Shown here: piece by piece, positions 16,628 through 23,874 of the stretch | Layout of the letters: each line of letters begins with the position of its first letter | Position numbering within the stretch: position 1 is the first letter of the stretch | Source of the DNA: a virus | Reading direction: 5' to 3' (one strand) | IMG/VR virus record: IMGVR_UViG_3300030090_006221 | Coordinates: 1 to 24,828 of that record | DNA: 24,828 bases | Made by a program: the position numbers and the translations under genes | Notes under the pieces: model-generated | Database searches by the model: none | What the model was told of the DNA's origin: nothing | What the model saw: only the letters and a program-made list of their open reading frames with translations

Positions 16628-16815
16628 CCCTTTGTCATGAGTCATTAAAATCTGTTGTGCAAACTAACTTTGATTTGTTTATTCACTTTAAAATGGGTTT
16701 GCAGGACTTGGATGGGATGATTCCGTGGGAAAGGGATGTTTACATAGAGTTAATTAAACAGCACGTTGAAGAGGAAAACAAAAAGATAAGGGAACAGCAG
16801 ATTGCAGGACGATAA
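16621..16815 (+). CDS. gp26 frameshift extension, 64 residues in the -1 frame
   Basis: After a -1 slip on T-TTT-TTC the frame continues CAG-TTA-GCC and adds 64 residues, giving a gp26 fusion of about 294 residues. The extension begins QLALCHESLKSVVQTNF and includes LQDLDGMIPWERDVYIELIK and a charged C-terminal helix. It looks like the short helical protein that, as I remember, follows gp26 in many T4-like phages (HESL...Y...F...L...MLPWERD.Y), sometimes called gp51-like. No ATG, and no GTG or TTG with a ribosome binding site, exists before the CHESL block. The first in-frame GTG (16657) and ATG (16693) would cut into it. Frameshifting is therefore the simplest way to translate it. By analogy with lambda G/GT, the two products could act as a chaperone pair; that is inference. 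Confidence 0.72.
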   Translation, partial: QLALCHESLKSVVQTNFDLFIHFKMGLQDLDGMIPWERDVYIELIKQHVEEENKKIREQQIAGR

Positions 16816-18466
16816 AGATTTCAACAAAGATGGCACGGTTTCAAGTGCCGAAGTTAAGTTTGATAACTTGCTTCGGGATGTTTTTGTTGATACTGATGGT
16901 AACTATGATAAAGAGATGGCAGATCAGGCTGTTGCAGAACTTAGACAAATAGCACAAAATCCAATACTTAATACCGCTCAGGCTGCGGAAGCCTTCGTTG
17001 AAAATTATGGATTAGAAGAAAGTGACATAAGACCTGTTTCAAATGTTTTTAGTGAACTCCGAAAGAGTCACACAGACAGTCTTAGTCCAACGGAAATGGC
17101 ATCGTTTCAGTCAGAATTTGAAGCGAATCAAAAAAGTATAAAAGATGCTGAAAGAATGCTTGAGAGTGCGATCCTTGAATCGGATATGCAAGCAGATTTG
17201 ACCTTTGAAGAAAATATGAGATCCGCTATGGGTGTTACCTATGATGCCACTAAGCCCATGCGAGATCATATGGCTGGTGTTAAAAAATCTAGAGGAAGAA
17301 GCGGTAGACTTGCTTCGAGATCGGAACGGACAAGGAGCCCATCGTTCTATGGCTATCAAACTCAAGGTGGATCTAGAATTCCAAAACCAGAAAAACCCGA
17401 AACAGAAAGAAAAAAAACAGGTTCTTCAAAATCAAAAAAATCTAAAAAATCCTCAAGTGAATCAGATTCAACTGCAACACGAGTAATAGATTACGCAGGA
17501 ATGATTCTTAATGTGAGAACTCCTGCAACAAAAGGCCCACACTCTGAATCATACTATAGTGATAACGGAGTGGCAGCGAGATTTTATGGTCGAGGAGTTT
17601 TTGTAGACAGAAACCGTGATGGAAAAATTACCGAAAAAGAACGAGCAGAGGCAAGAGCAATCGCAAATTCTGGGGCACTTGATCCCATCACATTTGAACA
17701 TGATAAAAAAGAGATGTTAGATAGAAGTCTTAAAAGACAACAAACACTTAAATTAGATCCCAAGACTTACAACATAGGTGGTATTTTAGTGGACGCAAAC
17801 GGTGATGGTATTATCTCTCTTATCGAAGAAGAGGAAGCGAAAAAGCAAGCACTACAAAATAATATCGCTAATGTAATTGCATCCAGAGAACAAGATAAGG
17901 CAGAAAGATCTCTTTACGGTGGAATGACACGAGAAGATGCGGTCAGACGCTTTGGTGAAGACTTAGTTTTAGAAAGAGAGCAGGCAGCGTTAGAAGGACC
18001 TTTGGGTGATTATTATGCTCCCACTATTAAAGCAGCAACAGAAGGTGGGATTGACCCGGAAACAAAAGAAACAATTCCAAGAGATCGCAGTGCCAGTTTT
18101 GGTGGATCTGCTTATGACATTCCACGGGGAACAAATACTCCCAGCGAATCCCCAAGTCAAATTAGTTCACCAACAGCAACAATGACTCTCGAATCAGCGA
18201 TACAAAATGCACCAGAGGGTGGGGGAAGAGTCCCCGGTGGAATTGATGTTGCTCCACGATCACCACAATTTGCTCCAGCCGGAGCAACTGACATACCCAG
18301 ACGAATGCCAGCAGGTAATCAATTAGCAGCATTGGGTGGAGGTGCTGGTGGTGGTGGATTCGGTGTCAAAAGAGGACAATCACCCGCAAGTGTTTCCTCT
18401 GGAGAATTTAGATCAATGAAAAGAGAAATGCAAACTTTACCTAATTGGAGAACAGTGGTTGGATAA
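16802..18466 (+). CDS. EF-hand-containing protein, probably virion or tail assembly
   Basis: This 554-residue protein starts at TTG (16802), inside the end of the gp26 frameshift frame. AGGGA lies about eight bases upstream, an in-frame stop lies at 16787, and the first ATG (16916) would remove the first motif. It has three textbook EF-hand loops: DFNKDGTVSSAE (6-17), DRNRDGKITEKE (269-280) and DANGDGIISLIE (331-342). A degenerate fourth, DTDGNYDKEMAD, begins at residue 30. Residues 40-160 look helical, and 163-225 are a disordered Arg/Ser/Lys-rich linker. The C-terminal ~150 residues are Pro/Gly/Ser-rich and end in SMKREMQTLPNWRTVVG. Its place after gp26 suggests a structural or assembly role. 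T4 gp29, the tape measure, has a similar length (590) and neighbourhood, but the low-complexity middle and calcium loops do not look like a tape measure. Function unknown. Confidence 0.75.
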   Translation: MQDDKDFNKDGTVSSAEVKFDNLLRDVFVDTDGNYDKEMADQAVAELRQIAQNPILNTAQAAEAFVENYGLEESDIRPVSNVFSELRKSHTDSLSPTEMASFQSEFEANQKSIKDAERMLESAILESDMQADLTFEENMRSAMGVTYDATKPMRDHMAGVKKSRGRSGRLASRSERTRSPSFYGYQTQGGSRIPKPEKPETERKKTGSSKSKKSKKSSSESDSTATRVIDYAGMILNVRTPATKGPHSESYYSDNGVAARFYGRGVFVDRNRDGKITEKERAEARAIANSGALDPITFEHDKKEMLDRSLKRQQTLKLDPKTYNIGGILVDANGDGIISLIEEEEAKKQALQNNIANVIASREQDKAERSLYGGMTREDAVRRFGEDLVLEREQAALEGPLGDYYAPTIKAATEGGIDPETKETIPRDRSASFGGSAYDIPRGTNTPSESPSQISSPTATMTLESAIQNAPEGGGRVPGGIDVAPRSPQFAPAGATDIPRRMPAGNQLAALGGGAGGGGFGVKRGQSPASVSSGEFRSMKREMQTLPNWRTVVG

Positions 18467-18495
18467 AAAAAGCCTCGCCGAAGCGAGGCTTTTTT
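18465..18495. terminator. Bidirectional terminator, EF-hand gene / gp32
   Basis: The stem GCCTCGC / GCGAGGC (18472-18478 and 18483-18489) closes a CGAA loop on the plus strand, which reads as the extra-stable C(UUCG)G tetraloop on the minus strand. It is flanked by seven A on the left and six T on the right, so it can stop transcripts from both convergent genes. The A run overlaps the stop codon of the plus-strand gene. Confidence 0.93.
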
Positions 18496-18500
18496 CTTTA

Positions 18501-18517
18501 ACTGAGTTTAACTCAGT
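18501..18517 (-). repeat. Inverted repeat across the gp32 stop codon
   Basis: ACTGAG-TTTAA-CTCAGT forms a six-base-pair stem with a five-base loop. On the minus strand the gp32 TGA stop lies in its first arm and the terminator follows 5 bases later. It may add 3'-end protection to the gp32 message. A similar arrangement stands at 23875-23890. Confidence 0.6.
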
Positions 18518-19394
18518 CGTCGTCACCCAAACGCTGGAAGTATGACAGAGCGTCAGTTTCCTCACCCTCTACCTCTCCATTGTCTGAAGATACTGTCTCC
18601 TCCACAACAACATCCTCCGCAGTCTTTTGACTCACAAAATCAGATTCCGTTGCACGAATGTCTTCACCGACCACATCCTGCAACTTCTTCTTCAATTCAT
18701 CATAAGTCTTGAACTGATCTGGAGCAACGAACGCTTGAAGAGAGTGCTGTGTTTTCCACAACTCTTCAAGTTTGGCATCATCACCACCGAGCAACTCGGA
18801 AGGTGACTCAAACTCAGACTTGTCATAGTTGATGTAACCACCAACCTTACGAACCTTCAACTTGAAGTTCGCACCAGCCCAGTAATCAAATGGGTTGATA
18901 GGATCTTCGTCATCAAACTCAGGCTGCATTGCTTCCTGAATCTTGTTGAAGATTTTCACACCATACTTGTAGAGGAACACTTTGCCCTCGTTCTCAGGTG
19001 CGCCAGGATCCTTTAGAACAAGGATGTTTGAGATGTAAGACAACTTACGCTTACGATCCCTAGCGATGTCCTTGTCGGATTCAAGACCGCTGTTCCAGAG
19101 TTCTGAGTTCATCTCTGAAACTGGATCCTTTTCACCAATCGTGGTGCGAGAGTTTTCGATATACCAGCGACCACCAACCTTGAACGCATGGGTGTAAAGT
19201 TTAGCCCAAGGCATATCTTCATTTTCCGGTGCCGGGAGGAACCGAAAAACAGCCATGCCGTTGCTTGCTTTGTCAAGTGTTGGTTTCCAGAAGCGATCAT
19301 CCTGATAAGAATTTTTCTTTTCAGCACTCTCTAATTTCTTTGTCAGTTCGCTGATGCTACCGACAGACTTTCTTTTCATGTCTTTAAAACTCAT
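18513..19394 (-). CDS. 32: Single-stranded DNA-binding protein gp32
   Basis: This 293-residue protein compares with 301 in T4. MSFKDMKRKSV at the start gives the basic KRKS motif used in T4 for cooperative protein-protein binding, and RKRKLSY around residue 115 corresponds to the second such motif. The OB-fold core reads SNILVLKDPGAPENEGKVFL, then YKYGVKIFNKI and GANFKLKVRKVGGYINYD, very close to T4. The C-terminus is acidic (EVEGEETDALSYF, ending GDDD), the part that recruits replication partners. There is not a single Cys, so the T4 zinc site (His64, Cys77, Cys87, Cys90) is absent; TIGEKDPVSEMNSELWNSG occupies that region, as I recall for cyanophage gp32. Codons look more GC-rich than those of neighbouring genes, which fits high expression. 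AAAGGA six bases before the ATG is the ribosome binding site, preceded by two hairpins. Confidence 0.96.
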   Translation of the reverse strand: MSFKDMKRKSVGSISELTKKLESAEKKNSYQDDRFWKPTLDKASNGMAVFRFLPAPENEDMPWAKLYTHAFKVGGRWYIENSRTTIGEKDPVSEMNSELWNSGLESDKDIARDRKRKLSYISNILVLKDPGAPENEGKVFLYKYGVKIFNKIQEAMQPEFDDEDPINPFDYWAGANFKLKVRKVGGYINYDKSEFESPSELLGGDDAKLEELWKTQHSLQAFVAPDQFKTYDELKKKLQDVVGEDIRATESDFVSQKTAEDVVVEETVSSDNGEVEGEETDALSYFQRLGDDD

Positions 19395-19451
19395 AAACTT
19401 TCCTTTCCCAAGGATCTCCCTTGGCCTGTTACTTTGTGGGAACTCCCCACT
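19395..19451 (-). promoter_or_regulatory. gp32 leader with two tandem hairpins
   Basis: Between the gp33 stop and the gp32 start the minus-strand RNA can form GUGGG-GAGUU-CCCAC (19450-19436) and CCAAGG-GAGAU-CCUUGG (19424-19408). Both loops have the form GAGNU and each stem-loop junction contains GGAG. The second stem ends one base before the AAAGGA ribosome binding site (19406-19401). T4 gp32 represses its own translation through a leader structure, and T4 RegB cuts at GGAG; either could act here. The pairing is seen directly, the role is inferred. Confidence 0.65.
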
Positions 19452-19685
19452 TCAAAATAATGATGTTTGTCCTTTGGGGACATTAATGTTATAGTTTAGC
19501 GTTGCTGCTTCGATTTGCAACTTTTCTTTTATTGGTTTTGAAACTAATTTACCTGCAACCTCCGGAGACAGGTTCATCTCTTCGGATATACATATAACAG
19601 CGTCTAAGTAAGTCCCTCCATTCTGGAGAACATACTTTTCTACACGCTTTGAGAATTTTTCTTGTTCGTTTTCGATAAATATCAT
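19452..19685 (-). CDS. 33: Late transcription coactivator gp33
   Basis: This 77-residue protein compares with 112 in T4. The block YLDAVICISEEMNLSPEVAG, then KPIKEKLQIEA (about 26-60), lines up with YLEATTAFLEENSIPETQFA, then GIIEKIQSEA in T4 gp33. The C-terminus ends TSLF, comparable to the DFLL end of T4 gp33 that binds the sliding clamp gp45. In T4, gp33 bridges RNA polymerase and the clamp to activate late promoters. The T4 order is also 33 then 32, with 59 between them; 59 is absent here. The protein lacks most of the T4 N-terminal extension. No ribosome binding site precedes the ATG, and a sigma70-like promoter ends seven bases before it, so the message may be leaderless. Confidence 0.87.
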   Translation of the reverse strand: MIFIENEQEKFSKRVEKYVLQNGGTYLDAVICISEEMNLSPEVAGKLVSKPIKEKLQIEAATLNYNINVPKGQTSLF

Positions 19686-19692
19686 TTGAATG

Positions 19693-19720
19693 ATTATAGC
19701 CCTTCTTTGAGAAAAGTCAA
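19693..19720 (-). promoter_or_regulatory. Sigma70-like promoter for gp33-gp32
   Basis: On the minus strand TTGACT (19720-19715) and TATAAT (19698-19693) are separated by 16 bases, a near-consensus host housekeeping promoter. The predicted start point falls within a base or two of the gp33 ATG at 19685. This suits early expression of gp32 and gp33 before the late programme begins. Confidence 0.8.
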
Positions 19721-19727
19721 TACCTTC

Positions 19728-19735
19728 TATTTATT
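19728..19735 (-). promoter_or_regulatory. Late-promoter-like octamer upstream of gp33
   Basis: The minus strand reads AATAAATA, seven of eight bases of the T4 late core TATAAATA. Transcription from it would give gp33 a leader of about 36 bases, in contrast to the sigma70-like promoter downstream. Together they would form an early/late pair. The match is short and may be chance. Confidence 0.35.
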
Positions 19736-19745
19736 GGAGTTTTAA

Positions 19746-21044
19746 ATGCCAGACACCGGATCAAACATAACCATCGACATTAGCGGAAACACCGCTGAGA
19801 TGGCAACAGATTTTGCCTCTAGTGGTGTAAATGTCACCGGGGCACACGTTCCAATCCAAAAACTCGCTTTTGGAGACTCTACTGTATCAAAAAGAGTAAG
19901 CAGTAGCAACCCCTTACCCATAACAATTCAAAGTTATCAATCTAATGTTGGTATCTCTGGTGATGTTGGTATTTCAGGAAACGCTATTGTATTCAACGCT
20001 TTTGAAACAGATCCTACTGGTGTTACGAATAACTGGTTGAAAGTCGCTGGATCTGTCACAGGTGGTGACATTGGAATCACTGGTACAATTCAAGGCATCG
20101 CTGGTGGTTATCCAATTGGTGTGACAGGAACCGTCGCTATCGACGAACAAACAGGTATTCCTGTCCACGGTATCAGCGGTCAGGACGGCTTTACAGGAAC
20201 CGCTGCTCCGATCCTTGCAACAGGTGGTAGACACCTCACAGCCGCAACAGACACCGTTACCGTGACGGGTACGGTTAATGCAACGGGTGGTAGAAATATC
20301 CTCGCTGCGACTGATAGCATCAAAGTCTTTGGTTCTGACGCTTCTCAATATATCCCTGCCATTTTATATCGAAGTTCATCTGGAGCAACCGCTGGATTCT
20401 CTGGTGACGCTCTGAAAGTTTCTATTGTTGACGCAAGCATCGCAATCACAGCAAGCGTTCAAACAACTCACGGTGTCACAAACGACAGTGTGGATAACGC
20501 TCTGAGAATTCAGGGACTCACTGGTGCAGAACCCGTCTTAATTAAGGGTGAAAACGGTGGTGCCGTTCCGATTACGACATCTAGTGCCATTACAGTAACG
20601 CAAAGTGGAACCGTAACAATTGACGATACAAACATCACGACATCACTGGAATCATCGTCTAAACCAATCGTTTCCAATCTTACCTCGATCAAGAGTAACA
20701 CCAACTCCATTCCGGGGATTAGAACTGATCTTGCCTCCGGCAACGTTCAAGTTAAAGTTCTCGAATCAGTGCAACCATCCTCCTTGTCAGCAGGAAGTAG
20801 ATCGGTAAACACCACAGCATCTCAACTTGTCACGAATGTTGAAGTGAAGAGTGGAGTTTCGATTAAGTCTAGTGTTGATAACACAGACACGATCTTAGTC
20901 GGAAGTTACACGTTAACACAAGGTGATAGAAACGGATATCCATTGGAGCCGGGTGAGTCGTGTTTCTTAAACGTCAACAACGTTGGATTGGTTTATTGTA
21001 AGTCGGTTCGGGGATCACAAACGGTTCACTACTTAGGATCGTAA
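19746..21044 (+). CDS. Repetitive fiber-like structural protein
   Basis: This 432-residue protein is almost entirely short beta-type repeats: VGISGD-VGISGN (about 69-80), DIGITGTIQG, PIGVTGTV and two copies of ATGGR...AATD (around residues 158-195) interleaved with VTVTGTVNATGG. The N-terminus (MPDTGSNITIDISGNTAE) is also strand-like. The C-terminal ~70 residues are less repetitive (TILVGSYTLTQGDRNGYPLE, then a Cys-containing end), which may form a cap domain. This resembles fibers or decoration proteins made of thin beta-helical trimers, but I cannot assign it to a named family. GGAG six bases before the ATG is the ribosome binding site. It heads a three-gene plus-strand operon, with a one-base gap to the next gene. 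Its codons look more GC-rich than those of the following genes. Decoration of head or tail is inference. Confidence 0.7.
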   Translation: MPDTGSNITIDISGNTAEMATDFASSGVNVTGAHVPIQKLAFGDSTVSKRVSSSNPLPITIQSYQSNVGISGDVGISGNAIVFNAFETDPTGVTNNWLKVAGSVTGGDIGITGTIQGIAGGYPIGVTGTVAIDEQTGIPVHGISGQDGFTGTAAPILATGGRHLTAATDTVTVTGTVNATGGRNILAATDSIKVFGSDASQYIPAILYRSSSGATAGFSGDALKVSIVDASIAITASVQTTHGVTNDSVDNALRIQGLTGAEPVLIKGENGGAVPITTSSAITVTQSGTVTIDDTNITTSLESSSKPIVSNLTSIKSNTNSIPGIRTDLASGNVQVKVLESVQPSSLSAGSRSVNTTASQLVTNVEVKSGVSIKSSVDNTDTILVGSYTLTQGDRNGYPLEPGESCFLNVNNVGLVYCKSVRGSQTVHYLGS

Positions 21045-21045
21045 C

Positions 21046-22887
21046 ATGAATAATAATCGACGTTACAATCGAAAGAGGATGGGCCAAAAACTGGACCATC
21101 AATCAACTCAGTCTTTTTTAGCGTTACAATTCACTGACAGTTTAGATGACTTATACACAAGTGAATATGTGGAATCGAATCCATCGGTTATTATTTCTGG
21201 AACGGATTTTATTTTTGATTACTCGTCAAAAACAAACAAAGACAAGTATCAAGATGTTGTAACTCTACTTAAATTAAAAAAATCTGGCATAACGTTTGAT
21301 ATATCAAATGCAGAGTATTATAATCCAGAGAATAATATCTCCGCTGATTTTTCTGGAACTTACACACTGTCAAGATTTCTCGGTGATGACAAAATTATTT
21401 TGTCAAATGTAAGTGGTGCAACGTGGGACTCTAAGCAAAAACTATACAAAGATAATTATTTTAAAAGCAATGTCTTAATGGGATTAACGCTCCCCACTGG
21501 AGCAACAGGACATTATAGAGTAACGAATCAGTTGGGTTACACCTCAAGTGAATCCTTTTCAAAAATGGGTGCCGTTGCGGGTGATTTCTTAAAGATCGTC
21601 GCAGCCACTGGAGGAATAAAAGAAAATAAACTATATGAGATTCTAGAATTTGATATTGATTATCAAGGAAAAGAAATACTTACGGTTGATAGAGAAATTC
21701 CAGAAATAGACTTAACTGGCGAAACAGTTTCTATAACGTTGTTTAAGCCAGATCAAAATCCAATGGAAAAAACGTTAGATGGAGCGATGTGTTTTTATGC
21801 AAAAGAAACTCTGTTTAATCCAACAACATATCAGTATATTGAAAAAGGTTCACTTGTAGAGTGTCGAAACGGTAGAGAACAACAAGGCAGAATTGAATCT
21901 GTTGAAAATGGTTTTGATTTTATCTTTGCGGCAAAGATTGAAGATTTAAGTGAGGAGAAGTTTAATGCAACCGAGTGTGAAACGTGTCCTCCGTTCTATC
22001 AACAAAATCCAGAGACTGAAATTCAAAGAGAACAAACAAATAACTCTTTGAGAAACTTAACTGATGTTGTTAACGCATATGATGATCTTTTGTATCCTCA
22101 AGTCACAGACATTACCACAGAGGGTGCAAGAGAAGCCATTAGGCAAAGACTCCAAGACGTATCAAATTTTAGATTTAAAACACCACAAGAATACAAAAAT
22201 GTTTCTGAGCAACTGATAAAAAAACAAGTTGAGTCATCACTTGGAACTAATGTTGCGTTAGAAACACCGATACAACAAGAATTCAGTGTTAGATTGCAAA
22301 ATAATAAAGCAACAATAGATGGTAATTCGGCATCTGTTTTGAATTTAGTCAGAGGACAGACATATAAATTTTTATTGTCATTACCAGACGATGTAAATTT
22401 AGAGCAAGGTCCGTTTGCAGTTTATGGAACAGACTCCAACAGAGGATTACCAACAGGGTTTTATTATCCCATGTTTGTTACCCCACCACAGGGTATTTCA
22501 ATTGATGAAACGCTAAGTGATCCAACAAAATATCATACTCATAAAATAGATGAGATTCCAAACGTTACTTTTTACATGCCGAACACATCCAGAAATCACG
22601 GTAGATCAACAAAAGGTGGCTACCCACAATATTTGGCAAGAACTCGTTTGGAAAATGACTCGGATAATGTCATAATTCCAACTCAACATAGATTATCATT
22701 TTCAAAAACACCAGATGGATCAAACGCTGGTGGTAGTCTAATTTACACTGGTGTTCAGCGTGTGAATCTTACAAACTCTAATTATGTTTTACTTACAGTG
22801 CCTAAAAACTTAAACGAATTTTATTACTTCCTCGAAGGGTTGCCGGGAAGTGGTGGAAAAATAAACGTTCTCGGGCAGGGAACATAA
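21046..22887 (+). CDS. Unrecognised protein, probably virion structural
   Basis: This 613-residue protein is one I do not recognise. It begins MNNNRRYNRKRMGQK, a basic, Asn-rich start, followed by a largely beta-type first half (for example TYTLSRFLGDDKIILSNVSG). Around residues 270-310 it has ECRNGREQQGRIESVENG and a CETCPP motif. The middle (about 330-410) is helical and charged. The last ~200 residues include a segment (YHTHKIDEIPNVTFYMP) that could be a small adhesion or fold domain, and a final YKFLL...LLTVPKNLNEFYYFLEG. No signal peptide or membrane helix is seen. It follows the fiber-like gene by one base and precedes another unknown gene by 13 bases. Its length and neighbours suggest a virion component of the same appendage. 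Confidence 0.65.
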   Translation: MNNNRRYNRKRMGQKLDHQSTQSFLALQFTDSLDDLYTSEYVESNPSVIISGTDFIFDYSSKTNKDKYQDVVTLLKLKKSGITFDISNAEYYNPENNISADFSGTYTLSRFLGDDKIILSNVSGATWDSKQKLYKDNYFKSNVLMGLTLPTGATGHYRVTNQLGYTSSESFSKMGAVAGDFLKIVAATGGIKENKLYEILEFDIDYQGKEILTVDREIPEIDLTGETVSITLFKPDQNPMEKTLDGAMCFYAKETLFNPTTYQYIEKGSLVECRNGREQQGRIESVENGFDFIFAAKIEDLSEEKFNATECETCPPFYQQNPETEIQREQTNNSLRNLTDVVNAYDDLLYPQVTDITTEGAREAIRQRLQDVSNFRFKTPQEYKNVSEQLIKKQVESSLGTNVALETPIQQEFSVRLQNNKATIDGNSASVLNLVRGQTYKFLLSLPDDVNLEQGPFAVYGTDSNRGLPTGFYYPMFVTPPQGISIDETLSDPTKYHTHKIDEIPNVTFYMPNTSRNHGRSTKGGYPQYLARTRLENDSDNVIIPTQHRLSFSKTPDGSNAGGSLIYTGVQRVNLTNSNYVLLTVPKNLNEFYYFLEGLPGSGGKINVLGQGT

Positions 22888-22900
22888 TAGGGAGAAACAA

Positions 22901-23842
22901 ATGTCACATGAAGGATCGGGTGGTGGATATCAAGCACTTCTTGACTTGTATCCAGAAATTAAATACAACTTGAGAACATCATCCTCACAGATATTTAACG
23001 GTGGTCTTGGTTGGACACCTAGAGGAGACCTAAGAAACCCGACCGCAAACATAAACGATGGAAGAAGAATAAGCGGACCGGCATCTCTTGCAAATCCTTA
23101 TTTAGAGGTTGAATTGACCGTTCAATACGAAACCACTAATCAATATAATTATAATGCGTGGAAGTGTTTAACTGGGGCCACAAATGTCCCCCCCACAGGT
23201 AATCCGACTTTACCACCATCAACACCAAGTGGTGCTGATCTGGGAAATTACTTATATGGTGAAGTAAAACTCAGTGATGGTAGACCGTTTGATTTGGGTT
23301 ATGTAAAAATGGAATTAGATGATCCAAGAGGTCTAGTGGAGTATGTGCCCGGAAAGCCTGCACGATGGAAAGTTCCGATTAAAGACACGGGTGCTTGGTC
23401 TTTTCGACAATTACCGGCTGGTTTTTTTAAACGTTATGTATACTTATTTCGATATAATATATCGTTTCCAGAGCCACCACCACCCACTGTTACCAAATGG
23501 GGACTAACTTTTACTTGTAATGGAATTGTTAAAAATTACCAAAACTCCCTTGTTGGTGGATGTCCCGGTTGGTCAAATGCCATGTGTGATATTAGTCAAA
23601 CAAATTATCCCATTGTGTCTCGACCCGGAACTCCATGGCAAGGTTCAAATATAACTCACATGCACTACTTAAAAGAAGCATCCGCTCTACAAACTTTTGT
23701 CAGTGATTGCGAAGCATATGAAAGAAGAGAGTGGGCTTTAGGACCAAGTATTGTGTCTGCACGAAGTCGTGGAGGGTTTGGGCAATCGAGATCGGGTTCT
23801 CCATCAAGATCATCACCATCAACCAGAGGAACAGGGTATTAA
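22901..23842 (+). CDS. Unrecognised protein with Arg/Ser-rich tail
   Basis: This 313-residue protein is one I do not recognise. GGGAG six bases before the ATG is a strong ribosome binding site. It contains a Pro/Thr-rich linker (PPTGNPTLPPSTPSG, about 96-110) and a strand-rich central domain (LYGEVKLSDGRPFDLGYVKM). A Pro stretch (FPEPPPPTV) follows, then a region with four Cys (TCNG, GGCPGWSNAMC and DCEAY), Trp and His residues. The C-terminus is low-complexity, GQSRSGSPSRSSPSTRGTGY, and resembles the end of gp53. It is the last gene of the plus-strand operon and is followed directly by a bidirectional terminator. A virion role is inferred from its neighbours and from the shared tail. Confidence 0.65.
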   Translation: MSHEGSGGGYQALLDLYPEIKYNLRTSSSQIFNGGLGWTPRGDLRNPTANINDGRRISGPASLANPYLEVELTVQYETTNQYNYNAWKCLTGATNVPPTGNPTLPPSTPSGADLGNYLYGEVKLSDGRPFDLGYVKMELDDPRGLVEYVPGKPARWKVPIKDTGAWSFRQLPAGFFKRYVYLFRYNISFPEPPPPTVTKWGLTFTCNGIVKNYQNSLVGGCPGWSNAMCDISQTNYPIVSRPGTPWQGSNITHMHYLKEASALQTFVSDCEAYERREWALGPSIVSARSRGGFGQSRSGSPSRSSPSTRGTGY

Positions 23843-23869
23843 AAAAGGGAGCCCGAAGGCTCCCTTTTT
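23841..23869. terminator. Bidirectional terminator after the plus-strand operon
   Basis: The stem GGGAGCC / GGCTCCC (23847-23853 and 23858-23864) closes a CGAA loop, read as C(UUCG)G on the minus strand. It has six A on the left and five T on the right. It separates the convergent genes ending at 23842 and 23887 and uses the same loop as the terminator at 18465-18495, with a different stem. Confidence 0.93.
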
Positions 23870-23874
23870 CCAAG

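Noticed and set aside
16802-18466. The EF-hand protein as the tail tape measure (gp29)
   Set aside because: Length and position fit loosely, but the basic disordered middle, Pro/Gly-rich end and calcium loops do not match a long helical ruler.
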